From contig NZ_CP007139.1 of the NCBI RefSeq assembly GCF_000724625.1, forward strand, positions 4,774,001 to 4,838,000: a stretch of 64,000 bases of DNA. Reading direction: 5' to 3'. Every line of letters begins with the position of its first letter. Positions within the stretch are counted from its first letter, which is position 1. The position numbers and the translations under genes were made by a program. This DNA comes from Fimbriimonas ginsengisoli Gsoil 348. Its GTDB lineage: Bacteria > Armatimonadota > Fimbriimonadia > Fimbriimonadales > Fimbriimonadaceae. Positions 38,766-46,478 of the stretch are shown here, in pieces. Below the pieces are notes generated by a model. It searched no databases. It had not been told where the DNA came from and saw only the letters and a list, made by a program, of their open reading frames with translations.

Positions 38766-38927
38766 ATGCTCGGTATATTTCTGACCTTCGTGTTGATGTC
38801 GTTTTTCGGTATTCCGTTTTTCTGGTGGATCTTTGCCAACGGAAATCAGCAGAGCCGCCGGGCCATGGACCGCAAGAGCGCTCAGACTGTCCGAATCGGA
38901 CGCCGGGCCCACAACCTCCGTCCATAA
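38766..38927 (+). CDS. 53-residue membrane protein after the glycosyltransferase
   Basis: Too short for ordinary gene callers. ATG at 38766 has a good ribosome site, CTGGGGAG, four bases upstream. Seen: MLGIFLTFVLMSFFGIPFFW, one strongly hydrophobic helix, then a basic tail rich in Arg/Gln (QQSRRAMDRK, RIGRRAHNLR) ending in TAA at 38925. It follows the transferase by 66 bp and precedes the operon terminator, so it is probably a small subunit or regulator of the synthase, by analogy with small Bcs/Pga subunits (inference). Confidence 0.65.
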   Translation: MLGIFLTFVLMSFFGIPFFWWIFANGNQQSRRAMDRKSAQTVRIGRRAHNLRP

Positions 38928-38960
38928 ACCAGAAGTCTTGTCAACCGCCGGCTTCTAAAA

Positions 38961-38987
38961 GGCGTGGAGCGAATCTCACTCCACGCC
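38961..38987 (+). terminator. Terminator of the BcsB/NfrB-like operon
   Basis: GGCGTGGAG and CTCCACGCC form a 9-bp stem with a 9-nt loop, followed by GCTTTAG. Located 33 bp after the stop of the 53-residue gene; AAAA before the stem would also allow minus-strand use. Confidence 0.7.
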
Positions 38988-39053
38988 GCTTTAGGGACCC
39001 ACTTGGAAGTGATACGACGGCGATCCGGGGCACCCCCCCAAGAATGGCGGGCC

Positions 39054-40397
39054 TTACCGATGCACGCGGACGAGGTGGTGAACGAGTGCCGGCGAGGTCG
39101 CCGTTCGGATCGCGAGAAGGTGAAGATCTACCCCCGCACTGGCCAACCCGCTGGCGGCTACCGCCGCACGGCCCCGCCACTGGGAGAAGCCTCGACGTTT
39201 CAGGGTTGCAATCGCTTCCTTTTTCACCGCGTATAGCGCGGCGCGCATCAGCGGCATCGTCCGGCGCGACAGGATGAGCGTCCGGGTCTCGGCTTCCACC
39301 GGCTCTGCTCCCCACCGTTTTTGCCACTGTGCGCTACCGTAAAGCAAATTGACCTGCCGAACCCCACGTGCCATCGCCTGCTTTAAAACCTCGGCCTGCA
39401 GCACCAGCAGCGGCGAGAACTTGGCGAACTCCGGATCGAACCCCGAGTAGTGCATAGTCACTCGCCCATCGGTTTCCAAAAACGCCTGCGATGCTACTTC
39501 TCGTCCGTCCACGAGAAGCGTGGCGACGTAACCTAACCCCTCCGCCGCCATTCCGCGAAGCGCGCGCCGCAGCATCTCCTCCTGAGTCGGCTCCGGAAAA
39601 TAATCGCGATGCCCGTTTCGGCACTCGCTCCAAACTCGCTCCTTGTGAAGCTCCACGAGCCCTCCAACGGCCGCATCCATCTCGCCGGGAGACGTGTGTA
39701 CCCTCACCTCGTAGGAATGGCCCGCACGGGTCAGGAGCCGCGGGTAATAGTTGAGGTTATCGCGCATCGACTTCGAAAGCCCCTTTCGGAACGCCTGCCA
39801 GTCGGACGGTAAAACGAGCTTCTGGGGCCCGGTCTTTACCTTCACGCGGATAACCGGTTGCCCGTTTGAAGACTCGGTTTGGGCTTCCTTCTCCAATTGC
39901 CGAACGATCGCGCAATCCCAACGCCCCTGCGCCACAAGCCGCTGAACGAGCTCGACCACGGCTCGCCGTCCTCGCTCCTCAAATCCCGGCAACACCGCAG
40001 TCAGCGGCTCCTCCGTAAGGCCGGAGGGCTCCAGATGGCCCGCATATCCCATCGGACGCAAACGCCGGAGGCGTAGGCTCCAAGACGGCTCGACATGCCA
40101 GACGAACGGGTAGATTGCCACCACCTCGCCGGCATCCTCCATTACGATCACGAAGGGACGGCCGACGAGGCCCGTGCTGGGACAGCGCCTCCCCAGCGTC
40201 TCCCACCAGGCGACCAGCCAAGGCCATGCGGCCATCGAGCTCGACGCCGGGGCCTTCGCTCCGATCGACCGCCAATCGGACTCGAGGGCAAGAAACTGAG
40301 ATTCCGTCTCGACGACCCGACACCGCAGTTCGTCCGCCAATGCGGGCAGAGCTACGCGACGCGCGGTCGACCGATCCGGGGTTCTTGCCGTTATCAT
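39054..40397 (-). CDS. CelD/BcsL-type GNAT acyltransferase (FemAB-like fold)
   Basis: 447 aa from ATG 40397, which has AGAAGAG upstream; the frame runs open to 40706 but that part is antisense-like low-quality sequence overlapping the oxidoreductase. Seen: CelD-family order with an N-terminal GNAT-like half (SQFLALESDWRSIG), a central FRKGLSKSMRDNLNYYPRLL segment and a second GNAT half with VDGREVASQAFLE...MHYSGFDPEF and VNLLYGSAQWQKRWG. Family members acylate exopolysaccharide precursors or transfer amino acids. It faces the NfrB-like operon end-to-end, so it might decorate that polymer (inference). Confidence 0.8.
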   Translation of the reverse strand: MITARTPDRSTARRVALPALADELRCRVVETESQFLALESDWRSIGAKAPASSSMAAWPWLVAWWETLGRRCPSTGLVGRPFVIVMEDAGEVVAIYPFVWHVEPSWSLRLRRLRPMGYAGHLEPSGLTEEPLTAVLPGFEERGRRAVVELVQRLVAQGRWDCAIVRQLEKEAQTESSNGQPVIRVKVKTGPQKLVLPSDWQAFRKGLSKSMRDNLNYYPRLLTRAGHSYEVRVHTSPGEMDAAVGGLVELHKERVWSECRNGHRDYFPEPTQEEMLRRALRGMAAEGLGYVATLLVDGREVASQAFLETDGRVTMHYSGFDPEFAKFSPLLVLQAEVLKQAMARGVRQVNLLYGSAQWQKRWGAEPVEAETRTLILSRRTMPLMRAALYAVKKEAIATLKRRGFSQWRGRAAVAASGLASAGVDLHLLAIRTATSPALVHHLVRVHR

Positions 40398-40491
40398 CGA
40401 ATCTCTTCTTGAACCGTTGGTACCGCTTGGCAGTTCCTGTATGGCGGCGTTGGAATACCCTTGCGGTGAAGGTCGCAACGAACTGTAATGG

Positions 40492-41619
40492 CTAGGCCGC
40501 TTGCGACCGAAAGTCCGGGAGCTTGATCCATTCGCCTCCCCTGGCGATCGAAATTTGCGAGCACAGGCCGGCGGCCGTCCACTCCAAGCCATCGTACAGA
40601 TCGATCGACGCCGGACGTTGTTCGACCACCGCGTCCACGAAGCTGTAAGCGACGAAAAAGTCGCCCCCGCCATGCCCCGAGCGTTCCGCCTCGGTCGACA
40701 GATCAAGCCACCAGTCTGGCAAGAGCGCCTCGAAGTCGGACAGCGGCCGCCATTCTCTGTGTTCGTCCTTGACCGGCCCGGGTGGCGGGTTCTTCCCTAT
40801 CCACACCTGGCTTGGCCCTCCCTGCTGACGCGACGCCTCATATACGCCGTGAGTCCCTTGGAGCGCGTAATAAGTCATCTGGTGTGGGCGGTTCGACATC
40901 ATGTCCAGCCGAAGGCGAATCTGCTTCCCACTCGACAATCTCAGGAGCGTATTCGTCGTGTCGTCGTGCGGATGCTCCGGGTCGCTGTACCGCCCGGAGC
41001 CAACACACAGCACGCTCTCCACCCGCTCCGACGGATCGACCGCTTTAAACCACTGCATTACCGGTCCCAGGCTGTGGGTCGGGTAGGTGTTTCCCGGCTG
41101 GCCGACCTGCCAGCGATACCTCCACGACGGAGTCCCGTCGGCAAGGTGATGGTATGGCTTCATGTCGTGGAGGTATTCCCCTTCGCCGTAGTAAAGCTCG
41201 CCGAACAAGCCGTGACGGGCCATTTCGCAAACCAGCACGGCTTCCCGCCGGTAACCGTAGTTCTCCGCCATCATGTACGTCTTGCCGCTGGCGAGCACGG
41301 CGTCGCGGATGGCCCAACACTCTTCCAGTGAGACGCAAGCGGTTACCTCGCTCAGGACATGCTTGCCCGCGCCAAGAGACTGAACGACCTGTTCGGCGTG
41401 AAGCTGCATCGGAGTCGCGACGAACACCGCGTCAACCCTCTCGAGCATTTCGTCGAAACTTGTAAATCGCAGCGGAATATCATGGGCGGCCGCTTCGGAT
41501 TCGACGCGCCGCGGATCGAGGTCGCAAATTGCGACTACTTCCGCGCTGGGATGCGCCCGAAAACCGGCCACGTGCGCCGTTCCACGACGGCCCACGATGC
41601 CGATGCGAAGCTTGCCCAT
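40492..41619 (-). CDS. Gfo/Idh/MocA-family oxidoreductase
   Basis: 375 aa, NAD(P)-dependent sugar or polyol dehydrogenase-type protein. Seen: N-terminal Rossmann fold GIVGRRGTAHVAGFRAHP, the AEVVAICDLD acidic residue, EKP-type motif region modified to LSEVTACVSLEE (family normally EKP), and a C-terminal alpha/beta domain with LHDMKPYHH. The missing EKP Lys means catalysis by the usual mechanism is uncertain. Followed four bases later... upstream by the DUF5658-like gene, with which it forms a two-gene unit. Confidence 0.85.
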   Translation of the reverse strand: MGKLRIGIVGRRGTAHVAGFRAHPSAEVVAICDLDPRRVESEAAAHDIPLRFTSFDEMLERVDAVFVATPMQLHAEQVVQSLGAGKHVLSEVTACVSLEECWAIRDAVLASGKTYMMAENYGYRREAVLVCEMARHGLFGELYYGEGEYLHDMKPYHHLADGTPSWRYRWQVGQPGNTYPTHSLGPVMQWFKAVDPSERVESVLCVGSGRYSDPEHPHDDTTNTLLRLSSGKQIRLRLDMMSNRPHQMTYYALQGTHGVYEASRQQGGPSQVWIGKNPPPGPVKDEHREWRPLSDFEALLPDWWLDLSTEAERSGHGGGDFFVAYSFVDAVVEQRPASIDLYDGLEWTAAGLCSQISIARGGEWIKLPDFRSQAA

Positions 41620-41623
41620 CTAC

Positions 41624-41980
41624 TTACCATGGTAGCTGCAGAACATGGTTGATATGTAGAGAACCGACGATGTAGACGACGAGGTATCCGATCGCGCCGA
41701 TGCGTAGCGCCAATCTAATGAAATTCGGGCTTCGGTGCCGAAGCAGCTCGACGGCGGCCAGCGGCGCAATGAACGACACCATCTTGAGAGCCACGAAAGC
41801 CCAAGGGCTGTAAGCCATCGCACGAGCAAGAACCGGGTTCGCCTCGACGGCTTTTCCCGATCCAACGACGACCAGCGTCTGGATCATGTCCGCAAAACAG
41901 ATTGTCGCGAGAAGAAGCGTTTCTGGCAAAACCAACGGCCGGACATCCCGTCGCTCGAGTGCAACTGCATTTCTCACCAC
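41624..41980 (-). CDS. Small membrane protein (DUF5658-like)
   Basis: 118 aa, GTG start. Seen: three hydrophobic segments (about 17-37, 58-77, 93-110) and the pattern DMIQTLVVVGSGKAVEANPVLARAM, which matches the EANP motif of DUF5658 membrane proteins. Function unknown. It ends four bases before the oxidoreductase start, so the two are probably cotranscribed, with this gene first. Confidence 0.7.
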   Translation of the reverse strand: MVRNAVALERRDVRPLVLPETLLLATICFADMIQTLVVVGSGKAVEANPVLARAMAYSPWAFVALKMVSFIAPLAAVELLRHRSPNFIRLALRIGAIGYLVVYIVGSLHINHVLQLPW

Positions 41981-42135
41981 CGTAATTTGAAGCTACACCG
42001 GTTTGGGCTCATCCGGCAACCGCGCTACCCCATAAACCTTAAGCATTTTTACCTGCTTTAACGTGTTTGTCACCCAAAAAGGGGGCATTTAGGGGGTTCG
42101 GTCGAGACTCGTGTGATGGCTCGCGACCCCTCGAC

Positions 42136-42588
42136 TTACCGGTGTAAGTGCAGAACGAGTTGCCGCCAAAGCGCCACCGATCGGATCGGCTCGTCGATCC
42201 TCGCGCTCACGCAATCGTGGTCGTTCGCATCCACCTGATAGCCTGCCCGCCCATCGAACGCCCATCGTCCCCAAGAGAGGCGAACCTTTACGCCGTCTTT
42301 GCGGGTGAAGGTCGCACCCCAGTTGTTTCCTTCGAAGCAAAGCCGGCCCTGAAAGCCATGTCGAACCAGCTCCTCTTCGTACTGCGGCAAATCACCGACG
42401 AGATCCCCGTGCCAGGTGTAGAGACTGCTAAGCAAGCTTCCACCCGCGACCTCGCCGACTTTCCTTTCCGGGAGGAACTTAAGAGACGGTTCGCCGCTCG
42501 CAACCGGCAAAAGTGCTCCGAACCCAATGAGGGCGAGCAGCCAGGCCGGCATTGGCCGAAAGCGGATTGCGCTCTTCGCGGATCGCAT
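42136..42588 (-). CDS. Hypothetical exported protein
   Basis: 150 aa. Seen: basic N-terminus and hydrophobic segment ending PVASG (about 14-32) as a signal peptide; mature part has two Cys (RLCFEG, HDCVSARI) and several Trp. A second in-frame Met at residue 13 could also start the protein. No family recognised. Confidence 0.6.
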   Translation of the reverse strand: MRSAKSAIRFRPMPAWLLALIGFGALLPVASGEPSLKFLPERKVGEVAGGSLLSSLYTWHGDLVGDLPQYEEELVRHGFQGRLCFEGNNWGATFTRKDGVKVRLSWGRWAFDGRAGYQVDANDHDCVSARIDEPIRSVALWRQLVLHLHR

Positions 42589-42639
42589 GTTTGATGCAAC
42601 CGTTTCCGGTGTCGAAATGTTTCGAAACGGCAGAAAAAA

Positions 42640-43212
42640 TTACACTTGGCGAGACCGCGCCTCGATCTCCTGCAGCACGACGTCGGGAGCGACGGGCAGC
42701 GTAAGCTGGTCGATCTCCTCATCGTAGGCGTCCTCAATCCCCATTTTCTCCGCCATTTTGTCCACGAGCCGTAACATTCGGGTGATCTCGTACTCGGCCA
42801 GCAGGTTGATCTGAAGGTCGAGCGCTTCTCGCTGGCTGCTCAGCTCCCCCTGCTTGTTTTGACTGACCAAGACGAACGTCGATAGGAAGATCGCCTCCAG
42901 AGAAACCACCATCGTAAGAAACGAGAACGGGAATGGATCAAACGCCTTTAGCCCCGGAACGAAGTTCAGGTTGAGAACGAGCCAGATCCCGAACCAGACG
43001 ATGTGGACATAGACAAACATCATGCTGCCCGACCAGTTGGTGATGACGTCCGCGATTCGGTCCTGAGTTGTCCGATTAGCTTCCGACTCACGGCGCAGAA
43101 CCTCGATTATTCCGATATTCCGTTCAATAACGTCGGCTAGGCGAGGGTTACGGCACTCCATCATCTCATCGCGGATTCGCTGCCGCTCTTCGTCGGAAAG
43201 TCTATTTCTCAT
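42640..43212 (-). CDS. DUF1003 membrane protein
   Basis: 190 aa. Seen: the DUF1003 core of two transmembrane helices (MMFVYVHIVWFGIWLVLNL and FPFSFLTMVVSLEAIFLSTFVLVSQ) with the family signature around FDPFPFSFLTMVVSLEAI, preceded by a basic cytoplasmic segment and followed by a helical coiled-coil-like tail (LDLQINLLAEYEITRMLRLVDKM shortened here to its middle). Function of the family is unknown. Divergent from msrB with a 49-bp gap. Confidence 0.9.
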   Translation of the reverse strand: MRNRLSDEERQRIRDEMMECRNPRLADVIERNIGIIEVLRRESEANRTTQDRIADVITNWSGSMMFVYVHIVWFGIWLVLNLNFVPGLKAFDPFPFSFLTMVVSLEAIFLSTFVLVSQNKQGELSSQREALDLQINLLAEYEITRMLRLVDKMAEKMGIEDAYDEEIDQLTLPVAPDVVLQEIEARSRQV

Positions 43213-43261
43213 GGTCGATACAGACTAAGCGATAAGCGGTCTCCAGTGCGTATAAATAGAC

Positions 43262-43660
43262 ATGGCCGAAATGCCGAAAACGAACGAAGAATGGCGCGGA
43301 ATCTTGGAGCCGATGCGGTACCACGTGCTGCGCGAAAAAGGGACCGAACGGGCCTTCACCGGCGAATACTGGAACCACAAAGAGAAGGGGGTCTACCGGT
43401 GCGCCGGATGCGGCGCCGAGCTGTTCGATTCCTCTGCTAAGTTCGACTCTCGATGCGGCTGGCCGAGTTTTTATGAGGCGCTCGACCCAGAGAAGGTAGA
43501 GGAGCACGTGGACCTGACGCACGGCATGCGGCGCGTCGAAGTCACCTGCAAACAGTGCGGCGGCCACCTCGGCCACATCTTCCCCGACGCCCCCCAGACG
43601 CCAACCGGCATGCGCTACTGCATCAACTCCGCCTCGCTAGAGTTCGATCCGGCGTCGTAA
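43262..43660 (+). CDS. msrB: Peptide methionine-R-sulfoxide reductase
   Basis: 132 aa. Reduces methionine-R-sulfoxide in proteins. Seen: zinc-binding CAGC (47-50) and CKQC (96-99), catalytic Cys120 in RYCINSASL, possible recycling Cys65 in SRCGWPSF, and the catalytic-site His residues GHLGHIF. Full-length and intact. A dispersed palindrome begins at the base after the stop codon. Confidence 0.95.
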   Translation: MAEMPKTNEEWRGILEPMRYHVLREKGTERAFTGEYWNHKEKGVYRCAGCGAELFDSSAKFDSRCGWPSFYEALDPEKVEEHVDLTHGMRRVEVTCKQCGGHLGHIFPDAPQTPTGMRYCINSASLEFDPAS

Positions 43661-43719
43661 GTAGCGTCGGCGTCCTCGCCGATGTGTTCCGGAATCATCG
43701 GCAAGGACGCCGACGCTAC
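43661..43719. repeat. Near-perfect 24-bp inverted repeat between convergent genes
   Basis: Arms 43661-43684 and 43696-43719 (GTAGCGTCGGCGTCCTCGCC... ) match at 23 of 24 positions around an 11-nt loop. The left arm starts flush with the msrB stop; the right arm contains the response-regulator stop codon (43716-43718). Probably acts as a bidirectional 3' hairpin. Confidence 0.85.
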
Positions 43720-44372
43720 GTTGGCGCGATGCCGCTCTTCTGAGCCAGGAGCCCCGCCTCGACCCGATCGTTCACGTGCAGCTTTCTCAAAATGGCGCCG
43801 ACGTGGCTCTTCACCGTCTTTTCGCTAAGGCAAAGCTTGTCCGCGATCGCCGCGTTCTTCATTCCCGCAGCCAGACATTCCAAAACTTCGACCTCGCGCC
43901 GGCTTAGCTCGGTAAACAGTTGACGGTTGTGCAGGGCCGACTTCGAGAGCCGCGAGAACTCGTTCATGACGCGAGATACCAGTGCCGGGCTCAAGAACCC
44001 CTCGCCGCTTTTTGCCGCCCGTACCGCACCCGCGATGGCATCCAAACCGGCGTCCTTCAACACATAGCCGACGGCCCCGGCCTTGATCGCGGAGAAGACG
44101 TTTTCGTCGTCCCCGAATTTGGTGAGGATAACGACCTGAGCATCCGGCAGCTTCGAACGAATCTCCCGGGTGGCATCGATCCCATTCTTGCGTGGCATCT
44201 CGATATCCATGAGCAGCACGTCCGGCCGCACCACCATCGCCTCCGCGATCGCCTGCATCCCGTCCGGCACTTCCGAGACGACCGTGAGATCCGCCTCGAG
44301 CCGAAGGAGCTCCACCAGCGACCGCCGCAACGTCCCATCGTCCTCCGCCACCAACACGCGAATCTTTTCCAC
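43716..44372 (-). CDS. NarL/FixJ-type response regulator
   Basis: 218 aa. Seen: receiver domain with acidic pair D11/D12, phosphoacceptor D56 (LLMDIEMP), Thr84 and Lys106; C-terminal LuxR HTH (LSRREVEVLECLAAGMKNAAIA...SEKTVKSHVGAIL). Partner of the kinase upstream at 44438-45607. The TAG stop lies in a dispersed palindrome, so the last residues may be repeat-derived. Targets unknown. Confidence 0.93.
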   Translation of the reverse strand: MEKIRVLVAEDDGTLRRSLVELLRLEADLTVVSEVPDGMQAIAEAMVVRPDVLLMDIEMPRKNGIDATREIRSKLPDAQVVILTKFGDDENVFSAIKAGAVGYVLKDAGLDAIAGAVRAAKSGEGFLSPALVSRVMNEFSRLSKSALHNRQLFTELSRREVEVLECLAAGMKNAAIADKLCLSEKTVKSHVGAILRKLHVNDRVEAGLLAQKSGIAPT

Positions 44373-44437
44373 GATCTATTGTAGTACCGGCATTCTGCCG
44401 GCATCTTCTCCAGTGTCAGCCCGGCTTCCAGCCGGGC

Positions 44438-45607
44438 CTAAGTAAAGCTAGCCTTCACCCGAGTCCCCCCACCAGGAGAGGAGGTGACCTCCGCCGCGCC
44501 ACCGGCCCGGGCGGCGCGCTCGCGGATCCCAATCAGGCCGACCCCCTCGCGGACGACGCCGAACCCCTGGCCATCGTCTTGGACGACGAGCTCCGCGCTC
44601 ATTCCTTGAAAGGCAACGCTCACCGTCACCTGAGCTGCGCCGGCGTGCTTCACCACATTGGTAATCGACTCCTGAGCGATCCGGAACAGGGCGTTCTCGA
44701 CCTCCGGCTCCAGAGGCACCTCCTTCCCAACCACCTGGAAATCGAGCCGTAAACCGTGCCGCTCGCAAAGGTTGTGCGCGTACTGGCGCAACGCGGGAAC
44801 GAATCCGTCTTCCAAAGCCGGGGCTCGTAGGCGCTGAACCAGGAACCGCAGCTCGTCCGCCGCCTGGCGGGCCGATTCTCTTCCCTCTTCCGCCAGCTCC
44901 GCCGCCCGAACGCCATCCTTCGGCGCTACCCTTGCCATCAGCTCGAGCTGCGACGAGAGCGCGATGAGGTGCCCCTGCACGCCGTCGTGCATATCCATCG
45001 CGATCCGATTCCGGTCTGCCGCCACGCCCAACTTCTCCTTAAGACCCGCCGCGATCAGCGACTGATACGCCATTAAGCTAGACAAGACGATCAGGAAGTA
45101 AATCCGGAAAGTGACGTTGAGCGGGTCTTGTTGAAGCAGCTCGCGAGTCGACCGGGGTAAATCCGCGGGCACGATCTCGTTCGCCCCAAAAGTCGACACC
45201 GCGGTTCCGATGACGACCATGAACCCCACCGCGGCCGCCCAACGAACGTTCAGCGAGCCCGACGCCTGGATCATTGGCAAGAAGAAGAGCAAAGTGATAT
45301 TGCTCATCGGTCCTCGATGGCTAAGGAAGAGAATCGCGCTGACGAGGGCAACGTCGACCGGGGGAAATACATACTGCCACGGCAGCCAATCCGGGTCGCG
45401 CCAGGCGATCACCGTCCGAACCGCCAAGTAAACCAGCGTAAGCCCGATCACTGGACGCAAGATCGCCACCGCCTCGGGCCCAATCACCGCCCGGATGTGC
45501 ATGTCCAGCATCCAGAAAACGAGAAACGGCGCGCACGCCCAAACGTGCGCGAGGAACACCAAATGCTGCGCCCGCCGGGAAGACAGCCGAATACCAAGCG
45601 GCCTCAC
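44438..45607 (-). CDS. NarX/DesK-type sensor histidine kinase
   Basis: 389 aa. Seen: about five to six transmembrane helices in the first 185 residues with almost no extracellular domain, HisKA_3 motif MDMHDGVQGHL with phospho-acceptor His207, N-box QESITNVVKHAG and G-box DDGQGFG. Membrane-embedded sensing, like DesK, is suggested by the lack of a large sensor domain. Cognate regulator follows after 65 bp that hold small inverted repeats (CCGGCATTCTGCCGG and GGCTTCCAGCC types). Confidence 0.92.
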   Translation of the reverse strand: MRPLGIRLSSRRAQHLVFLAHVWACAPFLVFWMLDMHIRAVIGPEAVAILRPVIGLTLVYLAVRTVIAWRDPDWLPWQYVFPPVDVALVSAILFLSHRGPMSNITLLFFLPMIQASGSLNVRWAAAVGFMVVIGTAVSTFGANEIVPADLPRSTRELLQQDPLNVTFRIYFLIVLSSLMAYQSLIAAGLKEKLGVAADRNRIAMDMHDGVQGHLIALSSQLELMARVAPKDGVRAAELAEEGRESARQAADELRFLVQRLRAPALEDGFVPALRQYAHNLCERHGLRLDFQVVGKEVPLEPEVENALFRIAQESITNVVKHAGAAQVTVSVAFQGMSAELVVQDDGQGFGVVREGVGLIGIRERAARAGGAAEVTSSPGGGTRVKASFT

Positions 45608-45615
45608 ACCCTAAT

Positions 45616-45749
45616 GTAGCATCGGCTCCCAGCCGATGAACGGATGGTTTTCTTCAGACCCCACGAGCTTGCCTTGGGAGTGCGCGACCTCGGTCGCGCT
45701 TTCTCCGGACACACGGGGAGGGGAAAGCGCGACCGAGGTCGCGCACTCC
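45616..45749. repeat. Dispersed palindromes, including a perfect 27-bp inverted repeat
   Basis: GTAGCATCGGCTCCCAGCCG (near 45617-45636) belongs to the GTAGC-TCGGC family. Arms 45677-45703 and 45723-45749 are perfectly complementary over 27 bp (beginning GGAGTGCGCGACCTCGGTCG) around a 19-nt loop. Lies between the kinase start and the His-rich gene stop. Confidence 0.85.
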
Positions 45750-45769
45750 AAAATCGGCCGGAGCCGATA

Positions 45770-46399
45770 CTAGCGCGAGGCGACGGTCGTCGCCGACTTT
45801 GCCGCCACGTAATGCTCGGGACTCTGGATCGAGCTGGGGTCCTTCTTCGCCCGCAGGACGAACTCCTCGATGGTTGCGACCGAGGAGAAGTGGTACTTCT
45901 TGCCGCCGATGTACCAGTCGAATGCGCCCCCCGTCTTCGTCTTCAAAATCGGGTCGATCGGCTGCCCCGGGTACGGCTTCATGCTGTAGAGAAACTCGAC
46001 CTTCTCGAATCGCTCCGAAGGCGGGACTTTGCCGTTCAGTTCGATGTCGGCCTGGGTGTACGCGCCGCCCGGCGAGGCAAACAATTCTCGGGCTTTAGCG
46101 TCCGCCTCGGCGAGCTGCTTTTCTTTCGCCGGAGCCAGTTTCACTTCTTCGTCATCGTCGTGATGCGCCGCTCCCTCCTCGTGATGGTGGGCGTGAAGGT
46201 CCGCGAACGCGCCGTGGAAGCCAACCTTGTGAATGTCCACCGCGGGCTGCTGTATTCCCGAAAGGAGCTGCTGCTCGACCAGGTGCACTTGGAACTTCTG
46301 GACCGAGTCGTCCCAGAACCACATCGCGGTCGCTCCGACCCCGGCCGCACCTAACAGGATGAAAACTTTCACAAGGCTTTTTCGCATGGTAATTCTCAT
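45770..46399 (-). CDS. Exported His-rich protein with a Cys-less YHS-like region
   Basis: 209 aa (an internal ATG at 46387 is an alternative start). Seen: an N-terminal signal/anchor (VKVFILLGAAGVGATAMWF), a metal-ligand-rich stretch HAHHHEEGAAHHDDDEE, a charged helix, and a C-terminal segment PIDPILKTKTGG...WYIGGKKYHFSS that follows the YHS-domain pattern but lacks its usual Cys pair. The composition suggests periplasmic or extracellular binding of Cu, Ni or Zn. No transporter neighbours; the sugar importer is divergent. Confidence 0.65.
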   Translation of the reverse strand: MRITMRKSLVKVFILLGAAGVGATAMWFWDDSVQKFQVHLVEQQLLSGIQQPAVDIHKVGFHGAFADLHAHHHEEGAAHHDDDEEVKLAPAKEKQLAEADAKARELFASPGGAYTQADIELNGKVPPSERFEKVEFLYSMKPYPGQPIDPILKTKTGGAFDWYIGGKKYHFSSVATIEEFVLRAKKDPSSIQSPEHYVAAKSATTVASR

Positions 46400-46478
46400 A
46401 TCGGCCGGTTTTCGGAATCCTTAGAGGGTCCCGCGTCGGCATGGGCCGCCACCCCGTGCTAAAGTGCAAGCGACCGCC

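Noticed and set aside
40398-40706. N-terminal extension of the CelD-like frame
   Set aside because: It overlaps the oxidoreductase 3' end, is low-complexity Arg/Ser-rich sequence, and a good ribosome site precedes the ATG at 40397.
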